From positions 1 to 12,890 of the forward strand of contig BJHC01000018.1 in NCBI GenBank assembly GCA_014191535.1: DNA of 12,890 nucleotides, written 5' to 3'. Each line of letters begins with the position of its first letter. Positions within the stretch are counted from its first letter, which is position 1. Source of the stretch: Cyanobium sp. GTDB taxonomy: Bacteria > Cyanobacteriota > Cyanobacteriia > PCC-6307 > Cyanobiaceae. A program made the position numbers and the translations under genes. Of this stretch, positions 1-6,155 are shown piece by piece. The notes beneath the pieces were generated by a model. It saw only the letters and a list, made by a program, of their open reading frames with translations. It had not been told where the DNA came from and searched no databases.

Positions 1-71
1 GGGGGGAGGAATTGATCGACCTCAGCAACCACCAACGCCCCGGCGTTGGCCTTCACAATGGGATGTTCCAT
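1..71 (-). CDS. Probable HlyD-family membrane-fusion (adaptor) protein, N-terminal 23 codons only
   Basis: The reading frame starts at an ATG (69-71) that overlaps the stop codon of the upstream C39/ABC transporter as TAATG. It runs open to the window edge and encodes 23 residues, MEHPIVKANAGALVVAEVDQ followed by FLPP. The overlap implies translational coupling with the transporter. Established knowledge: C39-type ABC exporters in Gram-negative bacteria work with a periplasmic adaptor of the HlyD family, often encoded next door, and cyanobacterial HlyD proteins often have an FLPP-type segment just before their single N-terminal membrane helix. The identity is inferred from position and this short motif. 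The diagnostic domains lie outside the window. Confidence 0.55.
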   Translation of the reverse strand, partial: MEHPIVKANAGALVVAEVDQFLP

Positions 72-2305
72 TAGCTGGCCATCAAAAAGGGTGAGACGTG
101 GCGGTTCTTGCGCAGTTGCGCCGGATGGTTCTGCACCTTCACCTGGCCCGCCTCGAGGTAGATGATCCAATCGGCCCTCAGGATCATCGAGGGGCGATGA
201 CTGATGAACAGTGTTGTCTGCCCCTGGCGCAGGGTGAGCAGTTGATCCAGCAGGCGGTTTTCCAGCACGGGATCCAGTGCTGAGGTGGATTCATCCAGAA
301 TCAGGATGGGCGGCCTGGTCAGCAGAGCCCGCGCGATGGCGAGGCGTTGCCGCTGCCCACCGGAGAGGTTGGCGCCGAATTCGCCCACCACCGTTTGATA
401 CCCCTCCGGTAGATCGCGAATGAATTCATCGGCGAGGCTGATGCGACAGGCCTCCACGATTTCCTCGAAGCTGGCATCGGGGTGGGCGAAACGGAAGTTG
501 TCGCAGATGGAGCGGTTGAACAGCACCGATTCCTGCGGCACCAGCACCACCTGCTTACGCAGGTTGTTGATGTCGAGGTCGCGACCGTTGTAGGGCCCGT
601 AGAGGATCGATCCCGATTGGGGCTGGTCTATCCCCGCCACCAGGCGCATCAGGGTGCTCTTCCCGCAGCCGGATTCACCGATCACCGCCGTGGTGATGCC
701 ACCGGGGATGTGCAGGCTGAAGCGATCCAGCAACTCCCGGCGGCCCGGGTGGTGGAAGGTGATCTTGTCGCAGACGATGTCAGCGTCATTGGGGAGAGTC
801 ACGCTATGCACCCCTGCGTGGATCTGCTGCTCCGGTGGTTCGGAGAGCACCTCCGACATGCGCTTAAGCACCACATCGGCCCGGAGAAACTCCTGGCTCA
901 CAGCAGCAATGCCCGACAGAAAGGCCAGCACGTTTGACCCCATGCCGTTAAAAGCCAGCAATTGGCCAATGCTCAGCTGCTGTTGAATTACAAACGAGCT
1001 GCCGTACCAGAGCAAGGCAAGGCCGGAGAGGCTTCCGAGCAGGCCGGTGAGGGTGGTTTCCTTGAGATCCAGCCGCAACGACAACCACGACAGGTGGGTG
1101 AGCTTGCCGATATTGCGTTGGTATTCCTGCCAAGCCTGTGAGGTGGCGTCACTGCACTTGAGCACACTCATGCCCCGGAACAGCTCCACCAAATGGCCCT
1201 GGTTGTCAGCGCCCTTGGCCAGCAGGTTGCGGGCCAGCTGAGCCTGGGCCGGCAGAAAGCAGAGGTTGGCCACAATCACCACCAGATAACAAGCCAGGGC
1301 AGCGAAGGTGAGCCAGGCGTTGTAGGTCCACATCAGCAGCAACGACACAACCGCGATGCAGAACTGGCTGGGGAGGGCCAGCACCACGTCAGTCATCAAG
1401 GCATTCAGGCGTTGGATGTCGCTGATGCGGCTCACCACCTCACCGCTGCGGCGGTTCTCGAAGTAGCGCAGCGGCAACGACAGCAGGCGATGGCCGTAGT
1501 GCATGGTCATCTGCAGCTGCAGTTTCTGCGCGAAATAGCCCACCATGTGGCCCTGCAGAAACGAGAGCAGCCCGCGCAGCACAAACAGCAGCATCAAGGC
1601 CACACTCAGACTTGCCAACAGGCCGGAGTCACCGCGAATCAAGACGTCATCCGTGAGAATCTGCATCAGCAACGGCATGCCCAAGCCGAGCAAGCCGATC
1701 ACGCTGTTGAGGGCAATCGTCTGCGTGAGCAGCGGCTTGAACGGCACCAGAAACTGCCGAAACACATGCAACCCGCTCTGGGGCTGCTGATCGTGCTTAT
1801 TGAAGCGAGCTGGATCAGGCTCCAGCACCAGCACAACGCAGTCTCTCCAGCCCTTAAGGAAGGCCTCCCGATCGAGCTCCACCAGACCAATCGCAGGATC
1901 AGCCAGCACCAGCTGCTCGCCTTTGTGGCCATGCAGCACCACCCAGTGGTTGCCCTGCCAATGACAGATCAGGGGCAAGGGCACCTGATCCAGCTGATCG
2001 ATCAGCTGAGGATCGGCCTTGGCGGCTTGGGCGCGGAACCCGAGGGATTCCGCACCACGCCGCAAACCCAACAAGGTGGTGCCATTGCCGGTGGTGCCGA
2101 CAAGTTCACGTACATGGTTGAGGCTCCAGTTGGCCCCATAGCAAGCAGCCACGGTGGCCATACAGGCTGCGCCGCAATCCTCCTCATCGAATTGCCTGAC
2201 ACAAGGATGGGTACGGCTACCACCAATAGCGGTTCGCCGCATGATGTCGATCAAAGCAGTGAGGCGTACTGCGATCAGCCTGTGATTCTGAAACCAGTGG
2301 AACAT
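71..2305 (-). CDS. C39 peptidase-containing ABC transporter (double-glycine peptide processing and export)
   Basis: This 744-residue protein should cut double-glycine leader peptides and pump the released peptides across the inner membrane. Residues about 30-165 form a C39 cysteine-peptidase domain with Q38 (oxyanion hole), C44 in QFDEEDCGAAC, H120 in NHWVVLHG and D136 in LADPAIG, so the catalytic set is complete. Residues about 180-460 are an ABC exporter membrane domain. The nucleotide-binding domain has Walker A GESGCGKST (543-551), signature LSGGQ (647-651), Walker B ILILDE (667-672) and switch H703. Length is typical for the family. The gene follows a double-glycine precursor by 15 bases and overlaps the next gene by one base, so the three are probably one operon. 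The first ATG is used; M22 is a possible alternative, but neither has a clear Shine-Dalgarno site. It is similar in type to LagD/PteB exporters. The substrate set is inferred from the neighbours. Confidence 0.93.
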   Translation of the reverse strand: MFHWFQNHRLIAVRLTALIDIMRRTAIGGSRTHPCVRQFDEEDCGAACMATVAACYGANWSLNHVRELVGTTGNGTTLLGLRRGAESLGFRAQAAKADPQLIDQLDQVPLPLICHWQGNHWVVLHGHKGEQLVLADPAIGLVELDREAFLKGWRDCVVLVLEPDPARFNKHDQQPQSGLHVFRQFLVPFKPLLTQTIALNSVIGLLGLGMPLLMQILTDDVLIRGDSGLLASLSVALMLLFVLRGLLSFLQGHMVGYFAQKLQLQMTMHYGHRLLSLPLRYFENRRSGEVVSRISDIQRLNALMTDVVLALPSQFCIAVVSLLLMWTYNAWLTFAALACYLVVIVANLCFLPAQAQLARNLLAKGADNQGHLVELFRGMSVLKCSDATSQAWQEYQRNIGKLTHLSWLSLRLDLKETTLTGLLGSLSGLALLWYGSSFVIQQQLSIGQLLAFNGMGSNVLAFLSGIAAVSQEFLRADVVLKRMSEVLSEPPEQQIHAGVHSVTLPNDADIVCDKITFHHPGRRELLDRFSLHIPGGITTAVIGESGCGKSTLMRLVAGIDQPQSGSILYGPYNGRDLDINNLRKQVVLVPQESVLFNRSICDNFRFAHPDASFEEIVEACRISLADEFIRDLPEGYQTVVGEFGANLSGGQRQRLAIARALLTRPPILILDESTSALDPVLENRLLDQLLTLRQGQTTLFISHRPSMILRADWIIYLEAGQVKVQNHPAQLRKNRHVSPFLMAS

Positions 2306-2320
2306 GCGGCTGAGCCTGGC

Positions 2321-2581
2321 TTAAACGACTAGGTCGTTGAACTGGGCGACAATCTGCGATCCAAGGAACGAGGAATTCACCGCGCCCGATGCGATCACAC
2401 CAACCGAAAGATTGCTTTGATTGGCAACAAGCGTTTTAGCCGTGATTCTCGGCGAAGTCGTAATGTCAAGTTTGGGCTTAACAGTCACGGGCGACACCAC
2501 ATTGCTGACTGAGTTTGTAATGTTCAGCATTGTGCTGCCGCCAACGATCCGTTCGGCGCATGCGTCGTGGAGGAGATTCAT
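2321..2581 (-). CDS. Double-glycine leader peptide precursor 1 (secreted peptide of unknown activity)
   Basis: This encodes 86 residues. The first 15 (MNLLHDACAERIVGG) look like a double-glycine leader with the cut after G15, leaving a core of about 71 residues. The core has no cysteine and is rich in Ser, Thr, Asn and Val, with alternating polar and aliphatic residues that suggest beta structure, for example NQSNLSVGVIASG. The only cysteine (C8) is in the leader. The stop lies 15 bases before the C39 transporter start, so the two are almost certainly cotranscribed and the transporter is the likely processing enzyme. No Shine-Dalgarno site is visible. A terminator-like hairpin ends only 14 bases before the ATG. 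I do not recognise the core. A bacteriocin or a surface/biofilm peptide are both possible. Confidence 0.75.
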   Translation of the reverse strand: MNLLHDACAERIVGGSTMLNITNSVSNVVSPVTVKPKLDITTSPRITAKTLVANQSNLSVGVIASGAVNSSFLGSQIVAQFNDLVV

Positions 2582-2595
2582 GGTTGAAGTAAGTG

Positions 2596-2618
2596 AAAAA
2601 GGCCGCCATAGGCGGCCT
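2596..2618 (-). terminator. Intrinsic terminator-like hairpin between precursors 2 and 1
   Basis: Read on the minus strand, AGGCCGCC, loop TAT, GGCGGCCT forms a perfect 8-base-pair GC-rich stem and runs straight into TTTTT (2600-2596 when the last stem base is counted). This is the form of a rho-independent terminator for transcripts coming from the two precursors upstream. It lies 36 bases after the stop of precursor 2 and 14 bases before the ATG of precursor 1, so some read-through would be needed to express precursor 1 and the exporter from an upstream promoter. Confidence 0.75.
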
Positions 2619-2629
2619 CCGAGCTAAAC

Positions 2630-2647
2630 GGGATACCGGAGCATCCC
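2630..2647 (-). repeat. Hairpin ahead of the terminator, with UNCG-type loop
   Basis: On the minus strand GGGATGC, TCCG, GGTATCCC folds into a 7-pair stem (one G-T pair) closed by C-UCCG-G, a member of the stable UNCG tetraloop class. It starts 7 bases after the stop codon of precursor 2 and precedes the terminator-like hairpin. It may protect the 3' end of the short peptide messenger RNA. That role is inference. Confidence 0.45.
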
Positions 2648-2654
2648 AATGGCA

Positions 2655-2861
2655 TCAGAGCTTGATCTCGATGCTGTTGGACTGGTCCACTTCGTTGGTG
2701 GAGGCAGCGGTTTGCACGCTGTCACCCCGGCCACGCAGATTGCTGCGCACCGTGGATTCGGAGTAGTTGTCCTGGTTGGCACGGACGCGCACGGTCTTGT
2801 CGCGACGGCCGCCAGCAATCAGCTCAGCCTTGGCCTCGTCCAGAATCATCAGAGCAGTCAT
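2655..2861 (-). CDS. Double-glycine leader peptide precursor 2
   Basis: This encodes 68 residues from the chosen ATG. The leader MTALMILDEAKAELIAGG has the usual features of double-glycine leaders: an amphipathic LDEAKAELI stretch and a GG at 17-18. The predicted core is 50 residues, with no cysteine, a basic start (RRDKTVRVR), many Asn, Ser and Gln, and the ending SNSIEIKL. An ATG 16 codons upstream (2909) is in frame, but MTAL is preferred because the neighbouring precursor 3 also starts MTAL and because it gives a leader of normal length. The core is not one I recognise. Two hairpins follow the stop, the second a likely terminator, which suggests that precursors 2 and 3 form a unit transcribed more strongly than the exporter. 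Confidence 0.8.
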   Translation of the reverse strand: MTALMILDEAKAELIAGGRRDKTVRVRANQDNYSESTVRSNLRGRGDSVQTAASTNEVDQSNSIEIKL

Positions 2862-2885
2862 GGTTTCACTTGGAGTTAGGTGAAT

Positions 2886-2898
2886 GTGGGAAACCCAC
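2886..2898. repeat. Small inverted repeat upstream of precursor 2
   Basis: GTGGG, AAA, CCCAC is a perfect 5-pair inverted repeat with a 3-base loop, 25 bases upstream of the precursor 2 start on the minus strand. It has no T-run, so it is not a terminator. It could be an operator half-site pair or a leader hairpin, or it may be chance. Confidence 0.25.
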
Positions 2899-2987
2899 GA
2901 AGACAGCATGAGGAGTTTTTCGTTGCAGGAGTCTTTTTCAGCAGAACTGCAGCGGCACAGGGTTGTCCCAGAAAGAGCACAAGAGCC

Positions 2988-3251
2988 TCAGCGAGGCCCA
3001 AGTGCCAGGATCTGCATCCCTTCAATACCATTACCTTGCACCGTTGAAATGCTGTTGTTATTGCCCCCAAGAATGAAATTGAAAGCGATGTTGATTTGAT
3101 ACATGGCGGCCGAAACCATCGGCACGCGACCTGGCCTAACGCGCCCAACTCCGTCTGGACTGACCCGTGATGGATTGCCCCGACGTGCTCCTCCCTGAAT
3201 CGAGGCAGCGGCCTCTGGATCCAGCCCTGTGATGTGAGGAAGAGCTGTCAT
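2988..3251 (-). CDS. Double-glycine leader peptide precursor 3
   Basis: This encodes 87 residues from the chosen ATG. The leader MTALPHITGLDPEAAASIQGG ends in GG at 20-21, and its LDPEAAASI helix matches the LDEAKAELI helix of precursor 2. The two start regions also agree at DNA level (ATGACNGCTCT). The core of about 66 residues begins with a basic, proline- and glycine-rich segment (ARRGNPSRV...VRPGRV). It ends in a hydrophobic and asparagine-rich part, INIAFNFILGGNNNSISTVQ followed by GNGIEG. It has no cysteine. A second GG inside the core (NFILGG) could be a further processing point, but nothing around it looks like a leader. In-frame ATGs at 3284 and 3308 would only lengthen the leader. 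It lies 126 bases upstream of precursor 2 on the same strand. The activity is unknown. Confidence 0.75.
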   Translation of the reverse strand: MTALPHITGLDPEAAASIQGGARRGNPSRVSPDGVGRVRPGRVPMVSAAMYQINIAFNFILGGNNNSISTVQGNGIEGMQILALGPR

Positions 3252-3329
3252 TTGGGTGCTGCATTCAGTGTTTAGAGACGCCATGGCGTGACCAGAAGAC
3301 CCGCGCATGTTGGCCTCAAAGAATGCAGG

Positions 3330-3369
3330 CTTGCCTCGGTTCAGCTGATCTGCAGCTCACTTGCCTCGG
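3330..3369. repeat. Pair of 10-base direct repeats
   Basis: CTTGCCTCGG occurs at 3330-3339 and again at 3360-3369, exactly 30 bases apart, in the non-coding stretch between the adhesin stop and precursor 3. On the minus strand this is the upstream region of the precursor genes, so the pair might bind a regulator. Chance cannot be excluded. Confidence 0.3.
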
Positions 3370-3384
3370 ATGGCGTTTGTTTGA

Positions 3385-4509
3385 TCAGGGTTGAGAGGCT
3401 GAAGCATGCAGAAGATCCACCCGTTTTTGCAAAGCCACAAGCACCGTTTGCAAGGCACGGTTTTCCTCTTTGATGGCACGCAGCTCGTTCTCGAGCCTCC
3501 GCTGGCTTCGCGCCGTCCCGAGTGGTCCCCCATCGCGCGCACCAAAGCGATAACTCACACCAAAGCGCCCCGCCACATCCGAGAGGGAGCCACCCCCATA
3601 GGAGCTAGCGCCGCCAAAGAGGTAGGCACCTCCCGCATTCAGGGACAACGACGAGGCCAGATTCACCGCACAGCCCATGGCCAGGGCATAGCGATCGCTG
3701 TAGCCACCTGAACCCCCACCGCAGGGGAGGGGCGATTGGGCCGAGTCCACCGGCAAGCTCGCCAGGGCTGAGGCCAAAGCGGTGGCACCCGCCACGCCAT
3801 TACCCAGGCTGTTGAGGTTCTGATCCAACACCGTGATCGACTGCTTCACCTCCTGCATCTCCGAAGACAATCCAGTAATGGCAGCACCTTGCTGAAGCAG
3901 CGTGGCCGATTGCTGCGTCAACGCCGAACCGTGTTGCTGCAGCAACGTCGACTGCTGTTGCGTCGTCTGATCCAGCGTTGTCACAGACTGGTTCAGCTGT
4001 TGGATCGACTGTTGAGCCTGAGCCGCACCAATCGCCAAGCTATTGAGACTCCCTTGATGTTGCTGCAAAGTTTGTTGCTGGGTCGCACGATCCACCTGCA
4101 ATTGGTCGATCGCTGAACCCTGCTGCGTCAACGCCGAACCATGTTGCTGCAGGGTTGCACCAACCGCCTGAGTTCCCAAATACAAATCACCATGGAGGAT
4201 CTCCAAATCGCCATTCACCCGGGTAAAACCGCCATACAACTCACCGGCACGGCGTACCTGAGGGAAAAAGGTGGTGTTGCCGATGGTGACGGGTGCCGGC
4301 CGGCCGCGATCCACCTCCTCAGCCCCGAGGATCAAGCCCTTGTTCGGCCCGCCAAACAGATCGATGGTGGGCAGGAATGGTGCCTGGCTGCGATACGGCA
4401 AGGGCATCGGCTCGGCATGCAGCCCCCCCGCCCAGAGCACTAAATGCAGCCCAGCACCTAAGAGAACGCGGTGGCCTTGGGTTGCCACCAAATGTCTGTG
4501 GAGCTGCAT
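3385..4509 (-). CDS. Secreted trimeric-autotransporter-like adhesin with YadA-type anchor
   Basis: This encodes 374 residues. The signal peptide is about residues 1-32 (hydrophobic VLLGAGLHLVLWAGG, probable cut after LHA). Residues 33-115 form a small unrecognised head. Residues 116-232 are a glutamine-rich heptad-like stalk with the repeated unit LQQHGSALTQQ at 120-130 and 190-200. Residues about 233-323 resemble a YadA outer-membrane anchor (NGVAGATALASALASLP, then YALAMGCAVNLASSLSLNAG, ending RFGVSYRFG). Known family role: three chains form one beta barrel that displays the stalk at the cell surface for adhesion. Odd points: the protein continues about 50 residues past the barrel with a charged coiled coil (335-366, RRLENELRAIKEENRALQ), where most family members end, and the anchor has two cysteines (263, 280). 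The assignment rests on pattern, not alignment. Confidence 0.7.
   Translation of the reverse strand: MQLHRHLVATQGHRVLLGAGLHLVLWAGGLHAEPMPLPYRSQAPFLPTIDLFGGPNKGLILGAEEVDRGRPAPVTIGNTTFFPQVRRAGELYGGFTRVNGDLEILHGDLYLGTQAVGATLQQHGSALTQQGSAIDQLQVDRATQQQTLQQHQGSLNSLAIGAAQAQQSIQQLNQSVTTLDQTTQQQSTLLQQHGSALTQQSATLLQQGAAITGLSSEMQEVKQSITVLDQNLNSLGNGVAGATALASALASLPVDSAQSPLPCGGGSGGYSDRYALAMGCAVNLASSLSLNAGGAYLFGGASSYGGGSLSDVAGRFGVSYRFGARDGGPLGTARSQRRLENELRAIKEENRALQTVLVALQKRVDLLHASASQP
3911..4152 (-). repeat. In-frame 32-base direct repeats in the adhesin stalk
   Basis: Bases 3911-3942 and 4121-4152 match at 31 of 32 positions (G against A at the 21st base). They are 210 bases, or exactly 70 codons, apart, and encode the repeated LQQHGSALTQQ segments. 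An in-frame spacing supports internal duplication, and such repeats allow stalk length to change by recombination. Confidence 0.8.
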
Positions 4510-4590
4510 GACATCATCAGCCGTTGTGGGGCAACAGATTGCTGGCCATCAACGACGCCAATGAAGCGCCTCAGCAGTTCACCATCAGCA

Positions 4591-4607
4591 CTGCATCAGG
4601 GATGCAG
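4591..4607. promoter_or_regulatory. Perfect hairpin in the divergent adhesin/phosphoribosyltransferase promoter region
   Basis: CTGCATC, AGG, GATGCAG is a perfect 7-pair inverted repeat in the 158-base gap (4510-4667) between two divergent genes. It touches a HIP1 octamer (4607-4614). No T-run follows on either strand, so it is more likely an operator or leader hairpin than a terminator. I see nothing else in this gap. Confidence 0.35.
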
Positions 4608-4667
4608 CGATCGCAAACGCTGAACGCAACAGAGTTGCATTGATCGCGCCGAGGCACACAGCAAGCC

Positions 4668-5321
4668 ATGAACTGGCAACGGGCTCTCTGGAGGGATCGC
4701 GCTGATGCCGGTGCGCACTTAGCGACTCGTCTGACTGGTTGGCGTGGTGATCCCAACGCCCTGGTGTTGGGTCTACCCCGAGGCGGTGTCGTCGTGGCGG
4801 CTGAAATCGCAACCCGGCTGCAACTTCCCCTGCACAGTTGGGCCGTGCGCAAGCTTGCACACCCCTCGAATCCGGAGCTGGCCCTTGGGGCCATTGCCGC
4901 CGGAGATGTGCTGATCTGGGATGAGCCCTTTGGGCGCCTGGATACCAACCTGCGCCAACAGCTTGTCTCAGAGCAGCAATGGGAACTGAAACGCCGTCAA
5001 CAGCTCTACAACGATCCCCCGGTAGACGCACTGCATGGCCGGCCTCTAATCGTGGTGGATGACGGTGTGGCCACCGGGCTCACGGTGCGTGCAGCACTGC
5101 AGTCATTACGGGCTGCCCAACCGACCCGGCTGGTGCTGGCCGTGCCGGTGATTGATCGACAGGTGGCACAAGCACTGAAGCCGGCAGTGGATGATCTGGT
5201 GGCCTTGGCCACGGTGGATGATCTCTGGGCCGTGGGTGCTTGGTATCAACACTTTGACGCCGTGCAGGATCAACAGGTGATCTCGATCCTGGCCGCTGCG
5301 CAGCTCTCCCCTTACCGCTGA
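4668..5321 (+). CDS. Phosphoribosyltransferase-family protein
   Basis: This encodes 217 residues with a type I phosphoribosyltransferase fold. The clear PRPP-binding loop is LIVVDDGVATGLTV (127-140), with the acidic pair D131-D132 and the TG that grips the 5-phosphate. The early motif LPRGGVVVAAEIA (36-48) and the segment RKLAHPSNPELALGAIAAGD (61-80) are characteristic of a broadly distributed family of stand-alone bacterial phosphoribosyltransferase-like proteins, normally about 210-220 residues. Enzymes with this fold join or remove a base at PRPP, but the base used by this family is not established and nothing here shows it. A nucleotide salvage or regulatory role is possible. It is divergent from the adhesin gene and has no clear operon partner. 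The ATG at 4668 gives the usual length; no strong Shine-Dalgarno site precedes it. Confidence 0.85.
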   Translation: MNWQRALWRDRADAGAHLATRLTGWRGDPNALVLGLPRGGVVVAAEIATRLQLPLHSWAVRKLAHPSNPELALGAIAAGDVLIWDEPFGRLDTNLRQQLVSEQQWELKRRQQLYNDPPVDALHGRPLIVVDDGVATGLTVRAALQSLRAAQPTRLVLAVPVIDRQVAQALKPAVDDLVALATVDDLWAVGAWYQHFDAVQDQQVISILAAAQLSPYR

Positions 5322-5564
5322 TCTGCATCAACGCTGCAGCCTCCAGCAGGCCCGCTCATGCATACGGTTGAAGGGTTGCGTTCAAGCCAATAACCATGGA
5401 AGTGATGCTCTATACGCTGATCTCAATGGCCCTGGTATGGCTCCTCTGGTGAAAATCATCTGGCGCAGCCAAATCACGAAAAAGCAGAAGCTCTGCAACA
5501 TTCTTCGGCGATGCTGCTTATGCGCCCACTCTTATAGCAGATCGTGTTTAGCGATCTCACCGTC
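5322..5564. other. Stretch without a recognisable gene
   Basis: These 243 bases follow the phosphoribosyltransferase and precede a decayed gene. The sequence is visibly less GC-rich than the surroundings. The only open frame (about 66 codons from 5368) has a low-complexity, cysteine-rich translation that resembles no family. I see no convincing terminator, promoter or RNA gene. It may be further debris upstream of the isomerase remnant. Confidence 0.5.
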
Positions 5565-5900
5565 ATGACTCCAATCATCGATGACTAGCTTATCTAGGTC
5601 TACGAGGCTTTTAAGCGAGATCAGAAGATCGAATCTGAACAACAACTGGATACATTCCTGAAGAACCAGCTGTTGCAACACTCGGAGCTGCAGCAACAGC
5701 TCGTTCAGCCCAGACGTCTACAGCGCTATACGGCCAAGCCCCCCCGCCCCAAAGCGGAGGCCCCCTTCCTTCAACGCAAGAACCAACTCGATCGGATGGT
5801 TTACAGCCAGCTCCGGTTGACCGATCCAGAGCTGGGCCAGGGACCGTTCCAGCGTATCCAGGAAGCGGCCTTTTCATACCCACCCAGGACAGAACCCTGA
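5565..5900 (+). pseudogene. Remnant of a parvulin-type peptidyl-prolyl isomerase
   Basis: From the ATG at 5565 the frame reads MTPIIDD, stop, LI, stop, VYEAFKRDQKIESEQQLDTF and continues for about 100 codons to a TGA at 5898-5900. The amber codons are at 5586-5588 and 5595-5597. The later part (FLQRKNQLDRMVYSQLRLTD, then PELGQGPFQRIQEAAFSY) recalls the linker before the catalytic domain in cyanobacterial SurA/PpiC-like isomerases, which usually read close to KNQLDRVVYSLLRV..PGLA.EL..RI.EGE..F. The catalytic parvulin domain that should follow is absent; after AAFSY the frame ends in nine unrelated codons. Two early stops plus loss of the C-terminal domain argue for a pseudogene. A TTG at 5673 could restart a 75-residue product, but it would lack the active site. 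Recognition is from memory of the family pattern, not alignment. Confidence 0.5.
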
Positions 5901-5908
5901 GGCCTGCT

Positions 5909-6118
5909 TCAGTTGTGCGGATAGGCCGGATCCCACCAACAGCGCGGCAGGGGCTCCCCGGAGGGGAACTGCAGATCGGCCTTGTCAAACAGCTCCAGCT
6001 CCTGCAGCTCCTCGCCAGCATGCAGGCGGCCCTCCAGCTGCTTGGCGAAGGGATCAAACAGCGGGGCCAGGTTCACCACCTCCAGCAAGGAGCCGTCCTG
6101 TTTGGTTTTGAGGAACAT
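5909..6118 (-). CDS. Small conserved cyanobacterial hypothetical protein
   Basis: This encodes 69 residues from MFLKTKQDGSLLEVVNLAPL to the end, followed by FDPFAKQLEGRLHAGEELQE and the C-terminal FPSGEPLPRCWWDPAYPHN. The pattern (MFLK start, LLEV, FDPF, HAGEE, FPSGE.LPRCW) resembles short proteins of unknown function found widely in cyanobacteria, some of them misnamed acetyltransferases. It is acidic and soluble, with no signal peptide or membrane helix. It follows the P-type ATPase by 37 bases on the same strand and may be cotranscribed. An ATG three codons upstream (6127) is the alternative start; MFLK fits my memory of the family better. It converges tail to tail with the isomerase remnant, with 8 bases between the two stops. 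Confidence 0.6.
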   Translation of the reverse strand: MFLKTKQDGSLLEVVNLAPLFDPFAKQLEGRLHAGEELQELELFDKADLQFPSGEPLPRCWWDPAYPHN

Positions 6119-6155
6119 CGATCGCATGCCGGAGTGGATGCGCCCGGTTTAGGCG

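Noticed and set aside
1193..2332. Plus-strand open frame of 379 codons opposite the C39 transporter
   Set aside because: Its Gln/His-rich, low-complexity translation is typical of a GC-rich antisense shadow, while the minus strand encodes a protein with complete family motifs.
2876..3148. Minus-strand 90-codon frame overlapping precursor 3 in another frame
   Set aside because: It has cysteines but no leader-like start. Precursor 3, with its GG leader and MTAL start, explains this DNA better.
3252..3384. Possible promoter for the peptide precursors
   Set aside because: Apart from the 10-base direct repeats I could not find a -10/-35 pair with reasonable match and spacing, so no promoter is claimed.
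5368..5568. Plus-strand 66-codon frame after the phosphoribosyltransferase
   Set aside because: It has no recognisable motif, poor composition and no visible ribosome site, and it lies in decayed sequence.
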